A stretch of 50,716 nucleotides of DNA, from positions 1-50,716 of IMG/VR virus record IMGVR_UViG_3300043775_003628; one strand, given 5' to 3'. Positions 12,701 to 20,200 of the stretch are shown one piece after another (position 1 is the first letter of the stretch; every line of letters starts with the position of its first letter). Below the pieces are notes generated by a model. It saw only the letters and a program-made list of their open reading frames with translations. It was not told where the DNA came from and did not search any database. A program made the translations under genes and the position numbers. Source of the DNA: a virus.

Positions 12701-15700
12701 TCTTCATTTGGAATTGTAGTAGATTCTCTATTGAATCTTGGTACAAGTTCTATATCTTATGTAGCACCAACTGGAATTAATACTAATCCAAAAATAACTT
12801 CTGCATATAATTTGTTATTGAATAACCAACAAATGATTATAGATGAAACCATAACTTATATGAGTTCATCTTGGAGTGGATTCCAATATACACAATCATT
12901 ATGTGAAAGAGATTTAGGATTGATTATTAGTGGAGCAGCATTTGATTTACTATGGGGTGGTAATTCTGCATCATTGGTAAATGGTAAATACTATTTTGAA
13001 TCTGCATCACAAGCAACAACAACTCAATTAGACCAAACAATTACCGCAATTAGATATGCGGGTGGAATAGCTGAAAAAGTTGTGAGAAATACAATATTAC
13101 AACATATATCTTCATCTTTAGAAACATCGGCATCTTACTCATCATTGATTAATAACAAACAATTTATACAATCAGAATCAATTTCTTATGTAAGTTCTTC
13201 TTGGGAAGGATTTATGTACGATGAAGTTAAGTGTAAGAGAGATGTTGGATATATTGTGGATGCGGTAGCAACGGATTTATTATATGGTGGAAATGAGAGA
13301 AGCATTGTGGCTGGAAGATACTATTATGACTTCCCATCACAGGCTACTTCAACTCAATTAGAACCTACATTGACTGGTGTGAGATATGCTAAAGGAACTT
13401 CAATGAATGTTGTTGTTAATACGCAATTCTTCTCACCAAATACTAATAACCAAACGGCTTATAACTTAATCAAAGATAATAAAGAGTTCATTCAGGAAGA
13501 AACTGTAGCGTTTGTAAACGCTAAATACCCTGAATTGGATTACATCGAATCTAAGTGTAAAAGAGATGTTGGATTTATTGTAGATGCAGTTTCAACTGAC
13601 TTACTATATGGTGGAAACGAAAGAAGTAACAAAGCTGGTGAGTTCTATTATTTATATCCATCTTTAGCAACTGAAAATGAGCAAGTAGTTGAAACAACAA
13701 CTGCGGTTGATTATGCTAGAAGATTAACACAAAATATTATTAATAGTGTAGTAATACCTACACCACAAATAATCTCTAATGCTCAAAATAGTATTAAGGT
13801 AACAAATACACCTCAATATTTGAGTTCATCATTTAGTGGTAGTGTATATGAAGCATCATTGATATCGGCATCAATTTCAATTGTAACAAATATTGTAGCA
13901 AATGGTATTGGTGTAGCAGGGAGTCCTGTAAATTATACAACACCATCAACTGCATCAAACGTTTGGTACGCTTATAACTTATTAAAAGAGAATATAGGAT
14001 TCATCCAAAACGAAACTATTGCATATATTAGTTCTTCTTGGAGTACAGCATCTTATGATGAGGCTAAATGTAAGAGAGATGTTGGTTTAATTATTAGTGG
14101 AGCAGCTGAAGACCTTTTATTTGGTGTAGATTCTGCATCGATTGTAAATGGTAAGTTCTATTTCGAATCAGCATCACAAGCAACTGGTGACCAATTAAAT
14201 TATACATTGGATGGATTGTTCTACGCAAGTAGATTAGCACAAAAAGTGGTTAGAAACGTAGAATTTGTGACAGCATCTTTATTAGTATCTGCATCTTACG
14301 CATTGATGAGAAATAATAAATTATTTATCCAATCGGAATCCGTAGAATATGTTGATTCTTCTTGGGTTGGATTGGATTATAATAAAGAAAAGTGTAGAAG
14401 GGATGTTGGCCATTTAATTGATGCAGTTTCAACTGACCTTTTATATGGAGGAAACGAAAGAAGTGCGATAGCTGGAGAATACTATTTCAAATATCCATCG
14501 GAAGCTACAACAGGTTCTCAATTAGACCCAACGGTAGATGCTATTGATTACGCAAGTGGTTTAGCAACTAAAGTAATTCAAAGTTTAACATTTGTAACTG
14601 CTTCTCAAATAGTATCTGCATCGGTTGGATTGTTGAGAGGAAATAGAAACTTCATACAGGAAGAAACAATGGCATACTTAACTGCTAGTTGGAGTACTTT
14701 TGATTATGATAAAGTAAAATGTAGAAGGGATGTTGGATACATCATTGATGGCGTAGCAACTGATTTACTATATGGTGGAAACGAAAGAAGTGTAATGAGT
14801 GGTGAGTTCTATTATAGATACCCATCTAAAGCAATACTATTGGGTGATGGTGATGGAGCTGGACAATTAAAACAAACTGTTGATGGTATAAACTACGCAA
14901 GTAGAATATCGCAAAAAGTTGTTAAGAATATTCAATTCCAAACTGCATCTTTAGAGGCATCAGCATCTTTTGATTTATTAAGAAAGAATAAAGAGTTTAT
15001 TCAGAAAGAGGGTATTGCGTATGTAAGTTCTTCCTGGAGTACTGTTTATTACAACCAATCAAGTTGTTCTCGTGATATTGGATACTTAGTAGATGCAGCA
15101 GCAACTGATGTATTATATGGTGGTAAAGAAAGAAGTGTAATAGCAGGAAACTTCTATTATCTATTCCCATCAAAAGCAACTAATGCTGGTGTACCATCTG
15201 AACAAAATCAATTAGACCCAACAATTACTGGTGTAAGATACGCTGGAAGATTGGCAACTAAAGTTGTAGTTAATCCTACATTTGTAGAAGCATCTGGTTC
15301 TGCATTAGGTGGTAGTAAATTATTACAATTAAATAAATCTTTAATTCAAAAAGAAACTATAACATTCTTAAGTTCTTCTTGGAGTACATTAGTTTACAAC
15401 GAAGCAAGTTGTTCTCGTGACGTAGGATTTATCATTGATGCCGTTAGGACTGACTTAGTTTATGGTGGTAATGAAAGAAGTATTGAAGCGGGTTCTTACT
15501 ATTATAAGATTCCTTCAGTAGCAATTAAAGAATCATATACTGATAACGGTACGGTTGGACAGAAAAAACAAACTGTTGATGGTGTAAACTATGCGGGTGG
15601 TATATCTGAAAAAATTGTAGCACAAACTCAATTAGTAAGACCTGGTACTAAGAGAATTGAAGCTACTAATAGATTAAGAGGAGCTAAAGATGAATTAAAA

Positions 15701-16267
15701 CAAAGAGCAATTGGATACACAAATGGAGCATTCCCATATTTAGTATATAATGAGGCTAGTTGTTCTCGTGATACTGGTTTGATTGTAGATGCTTGTTGTA
15801 CGGATTTATTCTATGGAGGAAATGAAAGAGGTATTGCAGCAGCATCATCCTATTTTAATGGACAATTCGGAAGTGCGGATGAAGTAATATTTAAACAAAG
15901 ACTAGAAACTCTTGAAACTAACAGATATTTAAGAACTAGAGCAGAGTTTATAGCAGCTGGGGCACCTGTTGAAGCATTTGGTTCATTGATTGTTGCAACT
16001 GGTATTGACTATTCTTATAATGGTAGTGGTGTGACATTTAAAGCACTTCCTCCAAATCAGGGTGGTAGTGGTGTTGCGAATCCGGCATTTGAAATTACCG
16101 AATTGGGTGGTGGTAGAATATTCTTTACCTCTGGTAACCAAGATGGTGACTTTAGAATTGGTACGGGTTTAAGTATTAATCAGGCAACTGGTACTCTTGT
16201 GGGTAGAACATTTAGTAAATCTCTATTCTCATTGGTAACTCCGTTCTCATTGGCACTACAAATTTAA
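3716..16267 (+). CDS. Giant 4183-aa fibre/whisker protein: beta-helix plus 22 helical one-Cys modules
   Basis: Residues 1-90 are GSL-type beta repeats (NITGSLII, VISGSLFV, EITGSVFV). Residues about 110-370 look like a right-handed parallel beta-helix of the type seen in cyanophage structural proteins (YPLRTIKRAAQLA, VQAGTYLEDNPV, GAFITTSPY, LNNSNISFGLYG). Then come blocks of beta-type linker modules (IKVT..Q..SS, SSSFxxVxxIIxNG) alternating with blocks of helical modules. Each helical module reads FIQNETIAYLSSSW, then C[KR]RDVGYIIDAV, YGGNERS, AGxYYY and YPSxAT, and spans about 107-117 residues. I count 22 helical and about 20 linker modules. A decayed cupredoxin-like domain sits at 619-728. 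The C-terminus (RIFFTSGNQDGDFRIG, SLFSLVTPF) matches a known phage fibre ending. A long trimeric whisker or side fibre that binds the host is inferred. Confidence 0.75.
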   Translation: MARLIPRKQIEEQQNITGSLIIRENLFLGNDAVISGSLFVSKSFFLGNDTGSKNEITGSVFVTGSFTVDGLFQLGSQTLFSGTASFASESVDTQRYAGILAKDFGANLPTLYVSSTDGDDTNDGRTIQYPLRTIKRAAQLASPGYDGRYGFDTGSVSNGYVIKVQAGTYLEDNPVILPSNTTIWGAGLRITKINAKNPSEDLFHVNSGCYIAEVTMGGLRLFPDQINPEKGFAVAFQPGAFITTSPYTQNCSQISNQENSFTELYEEIPPGGGGLYVNGDVIHPDSPLASMVLDAYTQISPNGVGCLVNGRGFIQLVSFFTNFSYYAIRVNNGGHATLNNSNISFGLYGMYASGSRFISGSGGNIDARNKVRQSWSVVVDVLNRGLDALPEITTLNTAEGIRATSLLQYPQLYLSGSEIANTPTTKNIEEVASDFKLVSTIVENGTSNFPTLLARSSNKGYGFESPYNILGAEQITSSLASASLETLNEISKSFGAILSIFSNGTGSFDFKSNTSSSIKVSSVTPVLPSISISNQITGSVSSSFETVISIISNGLTATPRVTSSNEAAVKVSNLDQFTTGVSASLQTTNKVSSSFSIIYNILDKGTGSVILPIPTNHIKNYTITNNGSSSYNWEGVGSNPTITLYRGETYKFYVSASSVLGGINYPFFIRTQPLSGISEQFDYDKGVINNGDAVGNITFTVPYDAPNELYYVAQNTNNMAGKFHIINNSATPFDLIANTLTYPQTISGSNESTDNIDLLNAYELLIGNKSFIEEETIQFVSSSWSDFDYVESTCRRDIGFLIDAVANDLIYGGNNNSITAGRFYYEYPSTATTTQKDPTKTAVKYTAGMVQKLLRGVTFVEPNNERDAVATSIRENREFIQNETITFLSSSWSNFYYNEAKCKRDVGYILDAVATDALYGGNERAVQAGQFYYLYPSLAIVEGDGDGLGQLGQTLDGIRFAAGNTVNIVRGIAHQTASLEIRESYRLLRENKRLIQNETIEFINVAFPQLKYNTETCRRDVGYIIDAISTDLLYGGIERSVTAGRYYYEYPSQATKSQKRETSGGIRYSKIISDFIVQNIILETPRIITNDEKLIKVVSGSNNITSSFSGTINEQNSISSSFAIIEGIIKRGTAAIPSILAQNSDLNWGIGIPLNVSGQTQITNSFVSSDEVEKLGSGFDVVTSILQNNGVEPVLTSSLQSQIKVTDNTQITGSVSNPYALTSSISASFGYVVEIISGGLSKIDPIISNVNGLIKVTPTTQWASGIVGTNSQTSSISSSFGSIINVIVSGTAALPTLVQNTNANRKVTSTPQFISASYSGSLEDITFVSQSISKVTQIVETGNVDLFGKTNYSATIATKVGVYEILKQNIPFIQNETIAYLSSSWAGFQYDEVKCKRDIGLIISGAAEDLLFGANSASIVNGQFYYEYPSQATIANDGDTGGQLNQTLDGINYASRLAQKVIQNVVFGLPSTEVSASNALLFNNKEFIQNETIAYLSSSWGGFDYNETTCKRDVGYIIDAVRTDLVYGGNERSRQAGLYYFLYPSQATGSQLLQTTDGVKYASNLSQKIVSGSIFQSADSDKLETSRLMRVNKGLIADEVVAYVSSSWSGVYYNESKCKRDVGFIIDAVRTDLVYGGNERTSIAGEFYYRFPSSATVGGVPSATAQLDPTTTGIEYASRLGQNIIQNKILTKPASDVLETATLVRNNRTFLQQNVIQFISQNYPNLDYLVDKCFRDVGFIVDGVVTDLVYGGNERSINSGRFYFKFVSKAIDEQLVETIAGIKFAKDLAKLTAIGGKAIEDGYDNVAKIIASGSSVAPTIVSNTENGIRKTFETQFTSSQNVTTSDKLLVSSSFANVINIISNGTGSIPTITKSSNRGVLVTSGSQITSSITSFVDDINKVESGFNIVTNIVENGLSVLPTLVKNTQNNIKRTDTIQFASTASISENIITSSNSAFDNVILIVNEGTDSTPSLVKNTANLVKISNTNQYIGTAAVSASRVNGITGSFDTIIRILENGLGVVPAVVNNNNANIRVTSTPNYVSSSYNGTSIQSGFVSASISIVTDIIANGIGSLPTMSLYTSSFSSSAILDAYNILKAHIPFIQNETIAYLSSSWSTASYDEDKCRRDIGLIISGAAEDLIWNSNSASIVNGKFYYEYPSQAQGAQLNQTLDGVFYASRLAQKVILNTAFNLPTSQSNLAYDLLVENKELIQNETIAYISSSWSTHQYNEVTCKRDVGYIIDAVATDIKWGGNERTIKAGEFYYLYPSEATGSQLEETVTGITYAKNLSDRILRRLLLQNVSQNKLQAKELIFNNKGFIQNEVIEYVSASWNGFLYNEETCKRDVGFILDAVITDVVYGGNERSLEAGRYYYLYPSEATTTQLGPTLSGIRHAKGMVEQVLKGSTFVTASNSAQNVYNLLLDNKQLIQNETIAFVSSSWSFFNYNEASCSRDTGYIVDAVATDILYGGNERVREAGEYYYLYPSLATVDGDGDSAGQLGQTLDGINYAKGISTKIAANQLLQTASISELTAWTLLRQNKPLIQKETIAYLSSSWTGVDGFYYNEASCSRDVAYIIDNVATDILYGGNERSSKAGEYYFLYPSKATVGGVPSVNAQLEQTVQGIRFAAGNVQNVISNKVLTQPTEFVSSSVTLLTNNRTFIQNETIQYIDAFFPSLVYNREKCRRDVGYIVDNIATDLWYGGNERSIIAGDYYYRYPSLATKQEQVRETVAGVEYAKAVSKQIVQNVLLQSPTLGLNTDANIKVGNVAQITSSISATNTEVSNVSSSFATVTKIIEGGLTSLPNVVSNNEGRIKVTNAQQFTSSISASSVEVGIVTASFGLIRDIIYWGSASLPDSLANNFQYGFNNSVPTLLRISSFTQTLGSGEYNVQTSSVSSSFGNVINVINNGTASLQTLNANTSASVNINGNTPFKSTTSGSEYQKTRIGNLFGLVMNIVENGRGSIPTLLSNTSASIKVTQTPQIISGSGADRLQARLISSSFGIVVDSLLNLGTSSISYVAPTGINTNPKITSAYNLLLNNQQMIIDETITYMSSSWSGFQYTQSLCERDLGLIISGAAFDLLWGGNSASLVNGKYYFESASQATTTQLDQTITAIRYAGGIAEKVVRNTILQHISSSLETSASYSSLINNKQFIQSESISYVSSSWEGFMYDEVKCKRDVGYIVDAVATDLLYGGNERSIVAGRYYYDFPSQATSTQLEPTLTGVRYAKGTSMNVVVNTQFFSPNTNNQTAYNLIKDNKEFIQEETVAFVNAKYPELDYIESKCKRDVGFIVDAVSTDLLYGGNERSNKAGEFYYLYPSLATENEQVVETTTAVDYARRLTQNIINSVVIPTPQIISNAQNSIKVTNTPQYLSSSFSGSVYEASLISASISIVTNIVANGIGVAGSPVNYTTPSTASNVWYAYNLLKENIGFIQNETIAYISSSWSTASYDEAKCKRDVGLIISGAAEDLLFGVDSASIVNGKFYFESASQATGDQLNYTLDGLFYASRLAQKVVRNVEFVTASLLVSASYALMRNNKLFIQSESVEYVDSSWVGLDYNKEKCRRDVGHLIDAVSTDLLYGGNERSAIAGEYYFKYPSEATTGSQLDPTVDAIDYASGLATKVIQSLTFVTASQIVSASVGLLRGNRNFIQEETMAYLTASWSTFDYDKVKCRRDVGYIIDGVATDLLYGGNERSVMSGEFYYRYPSKAILLGDGDGAGQLKQTVDGINYASRISQKVVKNIQFQTASLEASASFDLLRKNKEFIQKEGIAYVSSSWSTVYYNQSSCSRDIGYLVDAAATDVLYGGKERSVIAGNFYYLFPSKATNAGVPSEQNQLDPTITGVRYAGRLATKVVVNPTFVEASGSALGGSKLLQLNKSLIQKETITFLSSSWSTLVYNEASCSRDVGFIIDAVRTDLVYGGNERSIEAGSYYYKIPSVAIKESYTDNGTVGQKKQTVDGVNYAGGISEKIVAQTQLVRPGTKRIEATNRLRGAKDELKQRAIGYTNGAFPYLVYNEASCSRDTGLIVDACCTDLFYGGNERGIAAASSYFNGQFGSADEVIFKQRLETLETNRYLRTRAEFIAAGAPVEAFGSLIVATGIDYSYNGSGVTFKALPPNQGGSGVANPAFEITELGGGRIFFTSGNQDGDFRIGTGLSINQATGTLVGRTFSKSLFSLVTPFSLALQI
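4040..4830 (+). other. Parallel beta-helix domain of the giant protein
   Basis: Residues about 110-370. The opening YVSSTDGDDTNDGR and PLRTIKRAAQLA are typical of pectate-lyase-like phage domains, where the first helix caps the beta-helix. It is followed by short rungs with stacked hydrophobics and Asn. No obvious catalytic acid pair can be assigned by eye, so it may bind rather than cut polysaccharide. Confidence 0.6.
5572..5900 (+). other. Decayed cupredoxin-like domain
   Basis: Residues about 619-728 of the giant protein align with the two cupredoxin-like domains of the 3656-aa fibre: NPTITLYRGETYKF against NPTLTLVRGLQYTF, GVINNGDAVGNITFTVP against GVTNNGEDSGVITFTPP, and LYYVAQNTNNMAG against LYYNCQFHSSMAG. 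Three of four copper ligands are replaced: His by Tyr665, Cys by Ala713 and His by Thr716. Only Met719 remains. The fold is probably kept without the metal. Confidence 0.6.
5990..15860 (+). repeat. 22 helical CxRDVG modules in five blocks (3-4-6-3-6) with linker blocks
   Basis: Cys codons of the modules lie near 6095, 6419, 6764 / 7898, 8252, 8569, 8912 / 10085, 10411, 10732, 11058, 11410, 11756 / 12902, 13231, 13556 / 14069, 14392, 14720, 15064, 15409, 15761. Spacing inside a block is about 320-350 nt. The gaps between the first four blocks are 1134, 1173 and 1146 nt and each hold five linker modules. The last gap is 513 nt with one. The first module of blocks 2-5 is a variant with LIISGAAEDL and SASIVNG in place of YIIDAVATDL and ERSIVAG. 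Confidence 0.75.
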
Positions 16268-16294
16268 AAAAAAGAAAATAAAAGATAAAATAAA

Positions 16295-17218
16295 ATGGCA
16301 GAAGTTTTTGTACCACTAAATCGATTCCAGTCAGTTGTAACAAACTTGACTGGCGAACAAGATGAAATATATGTAACACCACTTGGTGTATCATCGATTG
16401 TGCTATCAGCTCAAATTACAAATAATAGTTTTGTAACACAACCTGTAACTATATTTGTAACATCTAATAGAGAATTACCAATTCCATCATTCGAAGGCCT
16501 TTATATTAGTTCATCATTTTATAGTGGTTCAACTAATTTAGAAAGTTTTAGTGGAAGTTTCCAAAGTGCATCGGCATTGCTTACACTAAACAGGCAATTT
16601 ATTCGTAGAGAGGTGGCAGCATATACATCATTTCAAAATAACTTGCAAGAAACGCCATTTGCATTTACTCCTACTAGATTTGAGGAATACGCATTAGGTG
16701 CAACTGATGCAATTTCGTATGATATAGCAAATTCAAAAACTATCAGAACAGATAAAGAAGCAAAATCATATTTTACAAAAAACGGAGTTAATATTATAAA
16801 AACTTTATATGATGTTGAATATTCTGCATCACTATTTGCATTAGATTATGTTGGAAAGTTAGCAGGGCAAATAATAAAAAATCAATCTGTAACAGGTTCT
16901 ACGGAAATTGGTAGATTGTATCAAACAGCGGTAACTCAATCATTTGATTCTAATTATGCAATAAGCGGTTCTGCATGGAGTGGTTCTAATTTTATTATAA
17001 ATGAATTAATTGATGTTATAACAACTACAATAGAAAATCCAAATTTAGTTGCACAATCTCCTATAAAATTAGTAACTAATGTAACAATACCTGCTGCAGA
17101 TTCACTTTCACCTGTTGTAAGTGGTAAATTGGTATTAGAAGAAGGTTATGGATTCATTGTTTCTGGTTCAACTGACCTAAGTGTAATTCTTTCTTTGCTT
17201 GAAAGTGCTAATGAATAA
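16295..17218 (+). CDS. Virion protein with a decayed helical module and beta C-terminus
   Basis: A 307-aa protein 27 nt after the giant gene. The N-terminal 60 residues are a beta domain (MAEVFVPLNRF, IVLSAQITNN). Residues about 95-205 resemble a degenerate copy of the helical module of the preceding protein: LLTLNRQFIRREVAAYTS corresponds to LLxxNRxFIQNETIAYLS, followed by a helix with DVEYSASLFALDYVGKLAGQII, which is like the closing helix of each module. The Cys-Arg-Asp signature and YGGNERS are missing. The C-terminus (AADSLSPVVSGKLVLEEG, LSVILSLLE) matches the end of the 110-aa protein at 29963 and is a family I know from marine T4-like phages. It may be a fibre-attachment or decoration subunit; the function is not established. 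Confidence 0.6.
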   Translation: MAEVFVPLNRFQSVVTNLTGEQDEIYVTPLGVSSIVLSAQITNNSFVTQPVTIFVTSNRELPIPSFEGLYISSSFYSGSTNLESFSGSFQSASALLTLNRQFIRREVAAYTSFQNNLQETPFAFTPTRFEEYALGATDAISYDIANSKTIRTDKEAKSYFTKNGVNIIKTLYDVEYSASLFALDYVGKLAGQIIKNQSVTGSTEIGRLYQTAVTQSFDSNYAISGSAWSGSNFIINELIDVITTTIENPNLVAQSPIKLVTNVTIPAADSLSPVVSGKLVLEEGYGFIVSGSTDLSVILSLLESANE

Positions 17219-17238
17219 GTGATATTATCTTTAGGTAA

Positions 17239-17246
17239 TATTTATA
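17239..17246 (+). promoter_or_regulatory. TATTTATA motif, candidate late promoter (distal copy)
   Basis: First of two identical octamers in the 68-nt gap before the 3656-aa fibre gene, 40 nt before its ATG. It overlaps the right arm of a weak 7-bp hairpin (ATATTAT / GTAATAT) that has no U-tract. Confidence 0.35.
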
Positions 17247-17258
17247 AGGGATTCATTA

Positions 17259-17266
17259 TATTTATA
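17259..17266 (+). promoter_or_regulatory. TATTTATA motif, candidate late promoter (proximal copy)
   Basis: Second copy, ending 20 nt before the ATG at 17287. A purine-rich GGAAAG six bases before the ATG can serve as ribosome binding site. The doubling of the motif upstream of a giant fibre gene may raise expression. Confidence 0.4.
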
Positions 17267-17286
17267 AAAAAGCTGGAAAGTAACGA

Positions 17287-20200
17287 ATGGCAATTAGTAA
17301 TCTATTAACAGGAAGGGTAAGGGTAGTTTCACCTAAAAATGTAACACAAGAAAGGTATCAGTTTTTGGATTTATCTCAAGCTGAACCAAATTTAGGTGTC
17401 CCTAATTTCTCCGCATCACTTTCTGGTTCTCCAGCTATCGTAGTATCGGATGACCAAGGTAACAGAGGATTTGTAAGAAGTTTAGATTTAGATAGAGTAA
17501 CCGGGCAATTTACCGGTTCATTTACCGGTAGTGCTACTGATTTAAGCGGTAGTTTTTCTGGTTCTTTTACTGGTTCATTTATAGGTGATGGTTCAAGATT
17601 AGTTAATTTACCTGAAGTAACTAGAATTGCAAGTGGTTCTGCAACCGCATCTATTTCTCCCAATTTAGGATTTCAAATTAATGTAGATACAACGATTACT
17701 GAAAATCTTTATGTATCTAAATCAATTTATGCAGAACAATTAATTGTTTCTTATATTTCATCATCAATAATTTACTCATCTGGTTCAAATATATTTGGTG
17801 ATAATTATGATGATAGACAAGAATTTACTGGATCTGTATTAGTTAGTTCATCTATTATAGTAAATGATATAACTGCATCCCAATCTATAACAGGTTCATT
17901 TACAGGTTCATTCTTTGGCGATGGTAGAGATTTAAAAAATGTACAATCTGCAATTGAATCCGCAATATTAGCAAGTGGTTCGGTTACCGCATCGGTTGTT
18001 GGTGATATTTTAATAATAAATGCACAAAGTGCATCATTCTTAGGTGGTGTACAAATTACTGGAAGTTTACGTTTAACCACTGGTTCTGTTATTGTGGAAT
18101 CGGGTTCTATTATTGGTGCTAACGCTGTAATAACAGATTTTACAGCATCATCCGCAACCGGTTCATTTACGGGTTCTTTCTTTGGTGACGGTAGAAATTT
18201 ATTTAATTTACCAGAAGCAACAAAATTAGCAACAGGTTCTGTTACCGCATCTGTTAGTCCTGAATTTGGATTTAAAGTATTATCGGTTGCAAGTGGTTCT
18301 GAATTTACTGGAAGTGTAACTATTAGTGGTAGTTTAGAAATAACAGCAACTTCTGGTTCTCTTATTTTGGGGTCATCATCTGCATATTTTGGAGAAGGTA
18401 CTTATTTAAGAAATATACCAAGAACTGCATTAACTGAAGATGCATTAATATCAACCGAAATCAAATCGGGTTCAGTAACGGCTTCCGTATCACCTAACTT
18501 TGGATTTGTTGTAAAATCTGCCGCAAGTGGTTCTGAATTTACTGGTTCTGTTGATGTAAGTGGTAGTCTTACCGCACAATTTTTTATAGGAGATGGTTCG
18601 CAATTATTAAATGTACCATCAACAGTAGCACCTAGAATTGCAAGTGGTAGTGTAACTGCTTCCGTTTCTCCTGAATTTGGATTTAAAGTAGAATCATTAC
18701 AAAGTGGTTCTCAAATAACTGGAAGTGTTAATATTAGTGGTAGTTTATTTGTATCACCTTTTAGTGGTTCACTGCAATTAGCATCTGGTTCATCATACTA
18801 TGGTGAAGGCCAATATCTACGAAATATACCTCGTTCAGCACTTACTGAAGATGCACTAATATCAACCGAAATTAAATCAGGTTCAGTAACAGCATCGGTT
18901 TCACCTGTTTTTGGATTCAGAGTTGAATCGGAAGTAAGTGGTTCTGAATTTACTGGTTCAATTGATGTAAGTGGTTCGATATCGGCTTCTTTATTTCAAG
19001 GTGATGGTAGTGGTCTATTTAATATTCCATTATCTGCATTAGCAGAAGAAGTTTTAGTAACAACTCAAATTTCAAGTGGTAGTGTAACTGCTTCTGTATC
19101 TCCAAATTTTGGATTCAGAGTAGAATCTACACTTAGTGGTTCACAATTTACTGGTTCTTTATTGGTAAGTGGAAATGTTGAATTATATACCGGTTCATTT
19201 AGTGGTAGTGGTAAGAATCTTAGAGAAATTCCAAAATCGGCAATTTCTGATTTAGATACTTCATTAATATTTTCTGGTTCTGCAACAGCATCGGTTAATC
19301 CTGTAAGAGGATTTAATGTAAATATATTTTCACAATTTAGTGGAAGTATGTCCGTTTCATCTTCAAATTTTCCAATACCAACCTCATCTATAAATACTGT
19401 ATTTAATGTAAGTAACGCGGCTAGTACCGCATATACATTTACTGGAGCTGCAGAAGGTTCTAACCCAACATTAACTTTAGTAAGAGGATTACAATATACT
19501 TTTAATCTAAATGCAAGTGGGCATCCTTTCTATATAAAAGTAACACCATCAACTGGTATTATTTCTACATACGATAATGGTGTAACTAATAATGGTGAAG
19601 ATAGTGGTGTTATAACATTTACACCACCATCTGGTTCTCCTGATGTATTATATTATAATTGCCAATTCCATTCTTCAATGGCGGGTACAATTAACATAGT
19701 AGATGCCTTAGTAAGACCATCGTTAATAGAGTTTATTGGCCCAACAAAAATAACAGGAAGTTTAGCGGTAAACGGTAATGTAACTGCTTCGATGTATAGT
19801 GGTAGTGGTAGAGGGTTATTTGATATTCCTCGTTCTGCATTATCTGAAGAAGTATTTAGAATTGCAAGTGGTAGTATTAGTGCATCAGTATCTCCTGCAT
19901 TTGGATTTAAAGTAGAATCTTTAGGAACTGGTTCGCAATTTACTGGAAGTATTAATATTAGTGGTTCATTATTTGCGAGTGGCTCTATAACAGCATCTAG
20001 AGCTGTAATTGCACCTATAATTAGTGCATCATTTTTTGAAGGAGATGGTAGTAGATTACGAAATGTACCATCTGTTGAAAGTAATAGGATTGTTAGTGGA
20101 AGTATAACTGCTTCCGTTTCACCTGACTTTGGGTTTAAAGTAGATGCTGTAGGTCCTGGTAGTCAATTTACTGGAAGTATAAGAATTAGTGGAAGTGTAT

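Noticed and set aside
17221-17247. A terminator between the 307-aa gene and the 3656-aa fibre
   Set aside because: The inverted repeat is only about 7 bp, AT-rich, and has no U-tract.
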